A stretch of 33,116 bases of DNA from Acidobacteriota bacterium (GCA_029263335.1 JAJCXS010000309.1:1-33116), one strand, 5' to 3'. Positions 1-6,645 are shown, counted from the first letter of the stretch. Notes: generated by a model not told the origin, from the letters alone. Made by a program: numbers and translations.

Positions 1-40
1 ATAGCTCGCTGGGCTACCGACCGCCAGCGCCGGAGGCGAC

Positions 41-83
41 GTTGTTGAAGCCAGCTACGCTTCGCTCCGCCGGCTTCAACAAC
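41..83. repeat. Perfect 12-bp inverted repeat (hairpin)
   Basis: GTTGTTGAAGCC at 41-52 is exactly complementary to GGCTTCAACAAC at 72-83. Three more bases inside each arm pair with one mismatch. The loop is about 19 nt. No T-run follows on either side, so it is not a canonical Rho-independent terminator. It lies just beyond the istB and recombinase debris and may be a leftover end of a mobile element or a recombination site. I tested it against the integron attC core pattern (GTTRRRY/RYYYAAC) and it does not fit. Confidence 0.6.
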
Positions 84-149
84 CCCTTGTCAGCCACGAG
101 ATACTGAGATACGACTTGGTACTAACCATGGGGGCAGGTCAGATCGCAC

Positions 150-320
150 CTGGCTGGCGATCAGAGTCGAGGCGCGCTCATGGCGATCCTCGATCACCTC
201 GAGGATCTCGTGCCGCTCCGGGCTAGTGAGCGGCGTAAGTAACCAGTCGTCGATGATCAGCAAGTCGGTGCGGGTGATGGCGACGCGGGCGAGGCTATCC
301 AGACACGTAACTCCGCACAT
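150..320 (-). pseudogene. istB: IS21-family IstB ATPase fragment
   Basis: This is a remnant of the helper ATPase (IstB) of IS21-type insertion sequences. The reading frame carries the Walker B region with its typical context (TDLLIIDDWLLTPL), then the ERHEILEVIEDRHERASTLIASQ-like stretch that precedes sensor I in IstB. Only about 55 residues of a protein normally near 250 remain. Recognisable similarity stops at about position 150, after the 'ASQ' codons, and starts only at about 300. Beyond that the DNA belongs to the opposite-strand recombinase remnant. There is no istA transposase and no Walker A motif, so it cannot be functional. The family assignment is by recognised motif, not by search. 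Confidence 0.72.
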
Positions 321-481
321 GTTGCGTCACGCCATCGCGACCCACGTCGTCTAACAGCACCGCGGACATTCGCGTCGTTCAGGAGTTCCTAGAACACGCG
401 TCGATCATCAACTTGGACGCTACATGCAAGAACTGCTGGGATCGCTTAGTGGTCTCGCGCGAGCAGCTCTTGCGGCTCTAA
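301..481 (+). pseudogene. Frameshifted tyrosine recombinase C-terminal fragment
   Basis: These are remains of a phage-integrase / Xer-type recombinase. Reading from 301, one frame gives VTPHMLRHAIATHVV, the hallmark box II start with the catalytic H-x-x-R, and then a stop at 352-354. The homology continues from 353 in another frame as ADIRVVQEFLEHASII, matching the conserved 'IRxVQELLGHASI' motif with its catalytic histidine. The nucleophilic tyrosine that should follow is out of frame; a TAC codon exists at 421-423 in a third frame. At least one frameshift and loss of everything upstream make it inactive. Its left end abuts the opposite-strand istB fragment at about 300, suggesting a rearrangement breakpoint. 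The frame then runs open to a TAA at 479-481, just past the end of the permease gene. Confidence 0.75.
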
Positions 482-2815
482 CCCAATTATTCGGAGAGTG
501 GGTCCGATGAGAGCGGCGAACACTGCCGTTGTGAGGACCGCGAACGCTGCGAAGGCGACCGAAAAGTCAGTATCGACCAAAGCCGTGTACGTGTTGATCC
601 ACTGGCGGATCCAGCCTGCGTACGCCACGCCTCCCAAGAGGGCGCCACAGAGAACGAGCCCAATCGCCCAAGCCGCTTCGTTCCGGACAAGTGCGATCGG
701 CGTGGCACCCAGCATCGCTCGGATGGCGAGAGTTCGCCATCGGACCGCTATTCGGGAGGACACACCGCCGAACACTCCTAGCGCCACGAGGACCAGACTC
801 ATGGTTGATAAGCCTGCGAGGAGGAGCCCGTAGCGAAGTCGCGCAGCGAGCGCTGTCTCGATAACCCGATCGAGTTGTTGCCAGTCCTCGCCGCGCTGAC
901 CCGGATCCACGGCGTCCAAGGCCTGGGCGACTGCGTCGCGGGCCCGTCCTGCCCCGGAAGGGTCGCGTACAAGCAGACGAACCTCTCCCAGCGGGTACTG
1001 GTCGAGATGGAAGAACACTTCGGCCTCTCGAATGGCCAGGCCAGTCCGCCCCACCATTGGCTGGACAACCCCAATGATCTGAGCGCGCACCCGATCTCCG
1101 TTCCATAGGAACTCCACGCGCTCGCCGACAACCTCGGTGGCCCCACCGAAAGTGGCCGCTAGCGGCGTGTTAACAATGATCTCCAGAGGCTGGGTCGACG
1201 AGCCTGTCGACCGAAAGTCGCGCCCGGCGACCACTTCGAGGCCGACCGCCTCGAAGAACCCAGGGCACACCACCGAGTAGCTAACGTTGACATCAACATC
1301 ACCAACCCGATCGGCGGGACGTCCAGCGACGCTGTGAAGAGTCATCGCGTGGAAGTCCCCCTGGCCTGTCGGCAACCGCGTGCTACACGTGATCTTGAGA
1401 GGCTGCGGACCCCCTCCTAATCGATCGATTATTGAATGAAAGAACGCCAGACGAGCTTGATCGGTTCCGTACTCCCAACGCGGCAAGTCCACGCGCACGG
1501 TCGTCCACTCTGCTGCCGCCCCCATCCCGCTCGCTTCAACTGCAGCCATGTGAGTCGCAGCGATGTCGCTAGTCGCCAAGAGAGCTACGACTGCGACCGT
1601 CACCTGAACCGGTATGGCGAGGGACGTCGTCGCGCGCCGTTGCTGACGATCCGCTGGCCGGTTAGAACCCAGGTACAGGGCCAGTCGAACCACTCCGATT
1701 CCACCCGCAAGGGCTCCGATGAGGACCAGCAACGCGCCTAGAGCGTCCGCCTCGGTCTGTAGCGAGCGAGGCATATCTAGTGATGTCGGCCAAACGTAGG
1801 TGACTACGTCGATTGGCACAAACGTCCTACCGATCACAACCGCGCACGCTGCGCCAAACGCGCCGGGTAACACGAGTCGTCTCGATGCGAGCATAATGAG
1901 CTGGCTTGTCGTTGCCCCGAATACCCTCCTCGTCATCAATTCACGCTTCATGCGCTCTGCTTGTACGAGCGCGATCGTCGAGCAGGACGCGGCGCCGATT
2001 AACAAGAAGCCGGTGAGCACAAGGGCGAGGGCGTAGAGCACGCCGGCCGTGTCACCCGCAACGAAGTCGCGCAGGGGCATCAACTCCGGGCGCCAAGATT
2101 CGCCCAAGACGTCCTCTTCTGCCCTCATAGTTCCGGCAGCGGCCCCGAGAACCGCCACGGCGCGGTCGAATTCCACACCGCCCGCGAGCCTCCCAACGAT
2201 CCTCAGCGACGGGAACCTCATTACCCGGCCGGCGCCTCGCAATAGCCCGACGTCATCCTCGGATAAGGGGAACCAGATCCCAATGTCCTCGCCAAGGTCG
2301 AAATCCGCGGGAAGCACTCCCACTATTAGCAGGCTGCGGGAACCGTAGGTCAGTGTCCGACCGACGATATCCTCGGACTGGCCGGCGACGCGCGACCACG
2401 TCGCGTAGCTCAGCACGGCCACGTCGGACCCGTCGCTCGCCTTCAACAAGCGGCCTCTTGCCGCGTTCACGCCGATCCTATCGAAGAAGGTCGGCTCTGC
2501 TGAACCACCGCGTACTCGGGTTCTTTCGTCGCCGACCGTCAGGACTCTATTCTGCGAAACATCGTACGCCGTGAAGTTGACGAACTCTGCCCGCTTCGCT
2601 ATCCGGTCGGACGCCATGATCGACGCTGTTCGCCCTAGCCCCGGCCATCTGGACTCGTCAACCTCCCAGAGCATGAAGAGAGCGTCGACGTCTCGCACTC
2701 CAAACTGCGCCGCTGCCAGAGTCTTATGAGCACGACCAACCGTATAGGCAGGGAGAACCATGGCGGCCACGGTTACCGCAAGGCCAGCGCTGAAAAGACG
2801 CGTGCTCCGCCACAT
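446..2815 (-). CDS. ADOP-type ABC transporter permease (MacB/FtsX fold)
   Basis: A 789-residue inner-membrane permease with two MacB periplasmic-core plus FtsX units, the layout of 'acidobacterial duplicated orphan permeases'. Eight hydrophobic helices are visible: one at residues 8-26, three after the first periplasmic domain (about 258-380), one opening the second half near 400, and three at the C-terminus. The end (IGLEPQELLARD) matches the usual ADOP ending of the '.DP...LR.' type. It lacks the roughly 85-residue cytoplasmic prefix seen in the ADOP at 20099-22771. No ATPase gene is adjacent, as is usual for this family. The ATG start has an AGGAG Shine-Dalgarno 9 nt upstream. It is the last gene of the leftward cassette, 43 bp after the redoxin gene. 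Substrate unknown; export of the cassette's peptides is possible but unproven. Confidence 0.85.
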   Translation of the reverse strand: MWRSTRLFSAGLAVTVAAMVLPAYTVGRAHKTLAAAQFGVRDVDALFMLWEVDESRWPGLGRTASIMASDRIAKRAEFVNFTAYDVSQNRVLTVGDERTRVRGGSAEPTFFDRIGVNAARGRLLKASDGSDVAVLSYATWSRVAGQSEDIVGRTLTYGSRSLLIVGVLPADFDLGEDIGIWFPLSEDDVGLLRGAGRVMRFPSLRIVGRLAGGVEFDRAVAVLGAAAGTMRAEEDVLGESWRPELMPLRDFVAGDTAGVLYALALVLTGFLLIGAASCSTIALVQAERMKRELMTRRVFGATTSQLIMLASRRLVLPGAFGAACAVVIGRTFVPIDVVTYVWPTSLDMPRSLQTEADALGALLVLIGALAGGIGVVRLALYLGSNRPADRQQRRATTSLAIPVQVTVAVVALLATSDIAATHMAAVEASGMGAAAEWTTVRVDLPRWEYGTDQARLAFFHSIIDRLGGGPQPLKITCSTRLPTGQGDFHAMTLHSVAGRPADRVGDVDVNVSYSVVCPGFFEAVGLEVVAGRDFRSTGSSTQPLEIIVNTPLAATFGGATEVVGERVEFLWNGDRVRAQIIGVVQPMVGRTGLAIREAEVFFHLDQYPLGEVRLLVRDPSGAGRARDAVAQALDAVDPGQRGEDWQQLDRVIETALAARLRYGLLLAGLSTMSLVLVALGVFGGVSSRIAVRWRTLAIRAMLGATPIALVRNEAAWAIGLVLCGALLGGVAYAGWIRQWINTYTALVDTDFSVAFAAFAVLTTAVFAALIGPTLRIIGLEPQELLARDH

Positions 2816-2858
2816 AACCGGATTCTCCTAGAAGATAGCGAGACCGCTGGCGGCAAAC

Positions 2859-3497
2859 CTACTTCGGGACTGGCGGCAGGTCCATTAGGAGGGCAATCCG
2901 GTTCAAGATATCACCACCGTTACGAAGGTCACTGAAATCCACGCGACGGGCGTAGAGGATAGTCCCGTCGCGTCGCGCGAAGACCTTGAGCGGCGTGCGG
3001 CCGTTCAGATACACACCCAGTGACGAGAACAGCTCCCCCTTCTCATCGTAGAAGAGAGGAATCCCCGGGCGCTCATCCTCTATGAACTGTTGCACTGTCT
3101 CACGCGAAGGTCCGGCGACGACCCCCGCGACGGTGACGTTGGGCGGCACCGCGCTCGTCAGGTTCTTCCACCCCGGCAGATCGAGCAGGCACGAAGCGCA
3201 GTCGAGAGGAGTGAACAGAATCAGCAAATAGTAGTCGGTTCCATCAAGGCCGACAGGGGGCAACTCAAGCCGCCCCTCGCCATTCAGCGCTTCGATCGAG
3301 ATCGGGCGCAGCCGTCGACCCACCCACTGCCCCGCGGCGTCACGCGACTGGCTAGCACCAACCTCCAGATCAGAGAGAGTCCGCGTGAGGTCGTCGTTCG
3401 CGAGAGAGACTTCTCGGGTACGCCACGAGAGGAACAAGACCGCCGCGAGGAGAATCGCCAGCGCGGGCACTTCCGCTTGTTTTAGCTGTCGGAGCAT
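2859..3497 (-). CDS. Membrane-anchored thioredoxin-fold (redoxin) protein with CxxC
   Basis: A 212-residue protein with a single N-terminal membrane anchor (about residues 10-25) followed by a periplasmic thioredoxin-like domain. The active site is Cys100-Ala-Ser-Cys103 in the context LFTPLDCASCLLDLPGW, after the first core strand as in AhpC/TSA and TlpA/ResA-type redoxins. Later segments keep the fold, including a beta-alpha unit with GVVAGPS and a strand following TPLKVFARRDG that occupies the cis-proline region. Role: thiol-disulfide exchange outside the cytoplasm. The gene begins 7 nt after the propeller gene ends and has no strong Shine-Dalgarno, so translation is probably coupled. Its position in a cassette with two six-cysteine peptides suggests it acts on their disulfides. 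That is inference; it could equally serve general thiol reduction. Confidence 0.8.
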   Translation of the reverse strand: MLRQLKQAEVPALAILLAAVLFLSWRTREVSLANDDLTRTLSDLEVGASQSRDAAGQWVGRRLRPISIEALNGEGRLELPPVGLDGTDYYLLILFTPLDCASCLLDLPGWKNLTSAVPPNVTVAGVVAGPSRETVQQFIEDERPGIPLFYDEKGELFSSLGVYLNGRTPLKVFARRDGTILYARRVDFSDLRNGGDILNRIALLMDLPPVPK

Positions 3498-3504
3498 GTC
3501 GGTT

Positions 3505-4527
3505 TCAGTGGCCTGTCGTCAGATAAGCGGTCACGGTTCCGTTGGAGCGGCGGGGCGCGAAGTCGACGAATACGGGAGATCCATCCGAACCCCGGACAAG
3601 TTGCCCCGGGACCTCCTGCCCCAGAAACCCCACTGTTCCATCGTGGAGATAGGCATCAACCACGTAGCGGTTCTTGCCGAAGACACCCTCCACCTGCCTG
3701 TGCATGTGCTGTACTAGGATGAGGTCTTCAGTCGCTACTATCGAAACCACCTTCGTGTGTTCCTTCAAGTTGAGTTCGTTAACTAAGTTCCGAAGGTCTT
3801 CCATAGTCTGCGCCGGGATGCCGATCTCGGTGGTGAACGGGACCATGCTGTCCGGCCGCAGGGCATGGCTTGGGAGTGTCTGACCGGACTCAAAGCGCTG
3901 CAATGAGTCATCCCAGGCGCCCATTACATAGGCCCGGCCAGGCGGCGCGATGGCCCCAGCCCATGTGGCGCCGAACTCATCGCCTCGCGGGTGCCCATAC
4001 TCCTCGAGCACCTCCCCGGCAAGATGGAGCTTCTGGACTAGGCACCGCTCCCGCCAGTTCTGCTGACACCGCATCTGCCCGATCGCCCAGATCGTGTCGC
4101 TCTTTGTTGTCGACTTGAGAGCCATGATTCGGCCGTTAATGGCGACGGTATCGACCGGCTCCAAGCTCGAGGTGTCGAACGTCTGCAGAGTTCGCATCTC
4201 CGTAGCGACGTAGAGGTAGGTTTGGTTGGCGGCAATCGCCGTCGCGCCTGCCACCTCAAGCGTTGCCACGCGTCGACTCCCGTCTTCCTCTATCACGAAG
4301 ACGTGCAGAATCGGCGCCGCCGCGTCGGCGATGAACACCCGGTCCCCATGAAAGGCGAACGCGTGTGCCGCGAAGATGGGTGCGTCCTCAGAGCCTTCGA
4401 ATTCGATCGTTCGAGTGATCGTCGGTGGGTCGATCGTCTCGGGCTGTTCTTGGCCGATCACGGGCGGACCGCCCTGCGCAAGGACTCCAAGCGCAAGCAC
4501 TCCGAGACGGATCCTACAAGCGATCAT
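3505..4527 (-). CDS. Secreted 6-bladed beta-propeller protein
   Basis: A 340-residue protein with an N-terminal signal peptide (about residues 1-25, hydrophobic run VLALGVLAQG). The body has repeated blade signatures: 'AFAFHGDRVFIADAAAPILHVF', 'QTYLYVATEMRTLQTFD' and 'LILVQHMHR' read as successive propeller strands. No catalytic residues are recognisable. Two cysteines lie close together in MRCQQNWRERC. Proteins of this class in Bacteroidota and related phyla are often lipoproteins beside small peptides or exporters; this one has no clear lipobox. The ATG is preceded by a GGGGG-rich Shine-Dalgarno. It starts 64 bp after the second peptide gene. Its G+C looks lower than in the housekeeping block: a hand count of 3721-3780 gives 28/60, against 41/60 for 9481-9540 (chosen lines, illustration only). 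Binding partner unknown. Confidence 0.75.
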   Translation of the reverse strand: MIACRIRLGVLALGVLAQGGPPVIGQEQPETIDPPTITRTIEFEGSEDAPIFAAHAFAFHGDRVFIADAAAPILHVFVIEEDGSRRVATLEVAGATAIAANQTYLYVATEMRTLQTFDTSSLEPVDTVAINGRIMALKSTTKSDTIWAIGQMRCQQNWRERCLVQKLHLAGEVLEEYGHPRGDEFGATWAGAIAPPGRAYVMGAWDDSLQRFESGQTLPSHALRPDSMVPFTTEIGIPAQTMEDLRNLVNELNLKEHTKVVSIVATEDLILVQHMHRQVEGVFGKNRYVVDAYLHDGTVGFLGQEVPGQLVRGSDGSPVFVDFAPRRSNGTVTAYLTTGH

Positions 4528-4566
4528 CTAGACCCCCGTGACGATTGCAGAGACCCCTCGGTCCAG

Positions 4567-4575
4567 CCCCCCCCC
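4567..4575 (-). repeat. Nine-base homopolymer (G9 on the transcribed-sense strand)
   Basis: A run of nine C on the plus strand lies in the 64-bp gap between the first-order peptide gene and the propeller gene, about 40 nt upstream of the propeller start. It is read as G9 in the mRNA of the cassette. Such tracts are prone to slipped-strand length change. Because it is intergenic, a change would alter spacing or mRNA structure rather than reading frame. Confidence 0.7.
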
Positions 4576-4591
4576 AGCACCAAACGGGCAA

Positions 4592-4831
4592 CTACAATCC
4601 AGGCCGGCAGTCCACTGCAGGGCAGGGCCAGCAGATCAGCGAGCCTCCCCCGAAGGAACTGCACGCCACTCCTTCTCCACCACCGGAGCAGGACGTGACC
4701 TCGGCGAAGCAATGCTCGGTAGACGACGTAGTTGCGGTCGCATACGGGCTGAGGCTCACCGAACCCACAAAGCCCAAAGCGGCTACTACGACACCAACCC
4801 TGACCAACATTCGAATCCGTTCCGCTCGCAT
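4592..4831 (-). CDS. Small secreted six-cysteine peptide (paralogue 1)
   Basis: A 79-residue precursor. Residues 1-9 are basic, 10-29 hydrophobic, and a Sec-type cleavage is likely after Ala-Thr-Ala (about residue 33). The mature part is about 45 residues with six cysteines at 41, 48, 57, 67, 70 and 75, i.e. C-x6-C-x8-C-x9-C-x2-C-x4-C, and ends soon after the last one. The spacing is identical to that of the neighbour at 4893-5114, and 18 of 35 positions between first and last Cys are identical (CxAEV, GV.CS, GGS, C.PCP). A good Shine-Dalgarno (GAGAGG, 6 nt before ATG) fixes the start. I do not recognise a named family. A disulfide-rich exported effector, signal or modified peptide are all possible. 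Confidence 0.8.
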   Translation of the reverse strand: MRAERIRMLVRVGVVVAALGFVGSVSLSPYATATTSSTEHCFAEVTSCSGGGEGVACSSFGGGSLICWPCPAVDCRPGL

Positions 4832-4892
4832 GGCGTACCTCTCTTCTAGTTGAGTGCGTGGACTGTTCGTGGCATGCCCAGTCGGAGTCGGT

Positions 4893-5114
4893 TTAGATTG
4901 GCCAAGGGCAAGTGCTGCCCGGGCAAGGCGCGCAGTTAATGGAACCGCCAGCGTCCTTGGAGCAACCGACTCCCGAGGTGCCGTTCCAGCAGGTTTCGAC
5001 CTCGGCCGTGCAGGGTGCCGCTGTCGATGCCACCGCGGGGCTCGCGTTTGACGACGACAACCACATAGCCCCGATCGCGAGACCAACGGCAACCTTCCTG
5101 AGCGTTGAACGCAT
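4893..5114 (-). CDS. Small secreted six-cysteine peptide (paralogue 2)
   Basis: A 73-residue precursor and first gene of the leftward cassette. It has a basic start (MRSTLRK), a hydrophobic core (8-20) and a probable Sec cleavage near AVA-S (residues 27-30). The mature region has cysteines at 35, 42, 51, 61, 64 and 69, spaced exactly as in paralogue 1, with shared CxAEV, GVxCS, GGS and CxPCP blocks. The start was chosen as the ATG at 5114 because GAGG lies 8 nt upstream; an ATG two codons earlier would sit too close to it. The gap to paralogue 1 is 61 bp. Mature sequences differ at about half the positions although the spacing is kept, the pattern expected after duplication and divergence. 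Function unknown. Confidence 0.8.
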   Translation of the reverse strand: MRSTLRKVAVGLAIGAMWLSSSNASPAVASTAAPCTAEVETCWNGTSGVGCSKDAGGSINCAPCPGSTCPWPI

Positions 5115-5460
5115 ACTCATATCCTCTGTCACAGTTTGTCGCCAGCGACGATCGCAAGCGGAGCCAAGCCTCATCTATCGCCATCACTGTAGAAGACTAG
5201 GAGGACCGGGGCGGGGCACGTCTTGGTGAATTTGGGACTCAGGTTGTGGTTGGTGGGGCTCGCGCGACCAGGCGTCGTGGCAAACGCTACAAGGTCCCTC
5301 TCCTGCTTGCCACAATCAGCGCCTGGGCTATCGGTTGTTCAATCCCTGCAGGCACCTCGCCGCTCACGTCGAGCGACCGAGAGAATCTGAGCGGGGACCG
5401 TAAAAGGGCCCACAAATCGGTTCTAAGGTCATCGCCTCTTCCCTGAGAGCAACGGAAACA
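5115..5460. promoter_or_regulatory. Divergent intergenic region between peptide cassette and AraC-type regulator
   Basis: This is 346 bp without a convincing gene. It must hold the promoters of the leftward cassette and of the rightward regulator. I find no confident -35/-10 pair. A short dyad, GTCGC-CA-GCGAC (5138-5149), lies about 25-35 nt upstream of the first peptide start and is a possible regulator site. A 66-codon GTG-initiated frame (5246-5446, plus) has a signal-peptide-like basic and hydrophobic start followed by a Cys, but no Shine-Dalgarno and no recognisable product. Confidence 0.4.
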
Positions 5461-5871
5461 TTGGACCAGAACACGATCCTCCGCACCTTACGGCCCGCCG
5501 CCTTCTCCTACGACGCGCGCCTCGGTCGAGTGCAGCAGTACGTGAATGAGAACCTCCATGCCACGCTTCGGCTGGACGACGTGGCCGACATCGCGGGCGT
5601 TGAAAGAACGTACTTTTCTCGGATTTTCCGTGAACGGGTCGGCGTCCGATACTCGGACTGGTTGCGGTGGACTCGGTGCCGTCGAGCTAGAGCCTTGTTC
5701 AGCAACCACGACATAAGCGTGGTGGAAGCCTCCTTTGAAGTCGGCTACCAGGATCCTCGAGCGTTGGCGCGTGCGTTCAGGCACGTCTATGGATGTTCGC
5801 CGAGCAGCTTTAAGCGAGCTATCTCGCCGGTCCGTGATGGCGAGGCAACGTCACTATCCGCCGACCACTGA
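5461..5871 (+). CDS. AraC-family DNA-binding protein (HTH domain only)
   Basis: A 136-residue protein that is essentially just the AraC/XylS DNA-binding domain. The first helix-turn-helix falls around residues 35-62 (LRLDDVADIAGVERTYFSRIF). The second falls around 82-120, with the conserved 'VASEVGYQD..ALARAFRHVYG.SPSSFK' type sequence (here ISVVEASFEVGYQDPRALAR). There is no N-terminal ligand-binding domain, so regulation is by abundance or by an unseen partner. The TTG start has only a weak GGA upstream; a later in-frame GTG would still leave the whole HTH domain. It diverges from the peptide/propeller/redoxin/permease cassette and is the obvious candidate regulator of it, by position only. 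Its 3' end overlaps an opposite-strand propeller fragment by about 18 bp. Confidence 0.85.
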   Translation: MDQNTILRTLRPAAFSYDARLGRVQQYVNENLHATLRLDDVADIAGVERTYFSRIFRERVGVRYSDWLRWTRCRRARALFSNHDISVVEASFEVGYQDPRALARAFRHVYGCSPSSFKRAISPVRDGEATSLSADH

Positions 5872-6075
5872 ATGCCTCACTGTCGGAACGCCCTCGGCGG
5901 TCCCGATGATCGCATAGACGATGTCGCCCATCGGAAACAGATCGAGCTGGGCGTTCCAAGGTGCAAGGCCGTCCGGTTGTTGGACCCAGCCTAGGTACCG
6001 CCCGTCCGGGTCGGAGATGTCAAAGTCCCGGTCCGATACCCAGCAGGAGTTGTTACGCGAAGTGTCTAGGAGAGA
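5854..6075 (-). pseudogene. C-terminal fragment of a 6-bladed beta-propeller gene
   Basis: The minus-strand frame from an in-frame stop at 6076-6078 to the TAG at 5854-5856 encodes about 73 residues. It reads SCWVSDRDFDISDPDGRYLG, then VYAIIGTAEGVPTVRHSVV. This is the last blade of a propeller lipoprotein. The intact genes at 17890 (SCWQDTYVVDAFDARGRYLG) and 23285 (RCWQSEPLLDIFDRSTGEFLG) carry the same C-W, aromatic/acid and 'G.(Y/F)LG' pattern close to their ends. The first about 350 residues are missing and no start codon or Shine-Dalgarno fits, so it is a remnant. Confidence 0.7.
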
Positions 6076-6312
6076 CTACGCCCGCGGACTCCAGAGCGAC
6101 TACGCGGCGTGCGCAACGCGGAGCCTGACTCGAACGGCGCGAACATAGAAACGTGTGTGGGCTTGAACTGTGTTCTGATCAAGTCGCCCACTATCGGTGC
6201 TCTCGATCGGATAGCCAGCGTCAGCCCAGGGGACACCAGCCAAACTGGTGTGCGAATCACCGCGATCAACGACCGCACGCCCAGGTCATACTGGATGATC
6301 CAGTGGATTCCA

Positions 6313-6383
6313 TGGTGGGCTCGAGCGGAATTGAACCACCGACGCACGGCTTTTCAGGCCCACCCTCCTACGCCGCCGAGCCG
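6313..6383 (-). pseudogene. Decayed tRNA-Phe(GAA)-like sequence with intact 3' half
   Basis: Read leftward, 6360-6313 gives an anticodon loop CTGAAAA (anticodon GAA), a variable region, a T-arm with loop TTCAATT, a 3' acceptor strand CGAGCCC, discriminator A and an encoded CCA. The 5' acceptor CGGCTCG (6383-6377) pairs at six of seven positions. However, only 14 nt separate it from the anticodon stem where about 19 are expected. The TAGCTCAG D-arm is absent and the anticodon stem keeps only three good pairs. It is therefore a broken tRNA or a tRNA 3'-end duplication such as integrative elements leave behind. Between 6076 and 6312 I see no gene. Confidence 0.55.
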
Positions 6384-6484
6384 CATCCGAGGCACTCTCG
6401 CGGCAGATCTCAGGTCGGGGAAAGTGAAGTATTGGTGATCTCAGTCCAAAACCGAATGAATTGACCAAAACGCCATCACCCTAA

Positions 6485-6507
6485 ACAACTGCAATGATTG
6501 CAGTTGT
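6485..6507 (-). terminator. Hairpin terminator candidate downstream of tRNA(CAU)
   Basis: ACAACTGCAA (6485-6494) pairs perfectly over 10 bp with TTGCAGTTGT (6498-6507) around a 3-nt loop. It begins 5 nt past the 3' end of the leftward tRNA. On the transcript the stem is followed by only a short U-containing stretch (TTTAGG), so it may act as a weak terminator or as a 3' processing structure. Confidence 0.6.
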
Positions 6508-6511
6508 GCAA

Positions 6512-6585
6512 TGGGCCCTCCAGGACTCGAACCTGGGACCTACCGGTTATGAGCCGGCGGCTCTGACCAACTGAGCTAAGGGCCC
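6512..6585 (-). tRNA. tRNA with CAU anticodon (tRNA-Ile2 or tRNA-Met)
   Basis: A complete cloverleaf: acceptor GGGCCCT pairs with AGGGCCC, D-arm TAGCTCAGTTGGTCAGAGC, anticodon stem CCGG(C)/(A)CCGG with loop CTCATAA (anticodon CAT), and T-arm CCAGG-TTCGAGT-CCTGG. Discriminator A at 6512; CCA is not encoded. The GGGCCCTTAGCTCAG 5' half resembles tRNA-Ile2(CAU), which needs TilS lysidine modification, more than elongator tRNA-Met, but I cannot separate them by eye. It lies about 60 bp beyond the end of dnaG on the same strand. Confidence 0.95.
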
Positions 6586-6645
6586 GACGTGCGACGGGTC
6601 GCGCGTCGCTTTCGATTCTACCTGGCGGCGCGGCTGACGTCGGCG

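Noticed and set aside
41..83. Integron attC site
   Set aside because: Despite the nearby recombinase fragment, the arm ends do not carry the GTTRRRY / RYYYAAC core sequences.
5246..5446. 66-codon GTG-initiated frame with a basic start, hydrophobic stretch and Cys resembling a lipoprotein signal
   Set aside because: No Shine-Dalgarno, no ATG, no recognisable mature domain, and it occupies the divergent promoter region; too short to separate from chance.
6115..6290. Minus-strand frame giving a protein-like ending (HTRFYVRAVRVRLRVAHAA)
   Set aside because: Short, stop-bounded on both sides, and not matched to any family I know; possibly another relic but unsupported.
6313..6383. tmRNA 3' end or tRNA-Sec
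   Set aside because: No tmRNA 5' half at the expected distance upstream (that DNA is tRNA(CAU) and dnaG); no UCA anticodon or long variable arm for tRNA-Sec.
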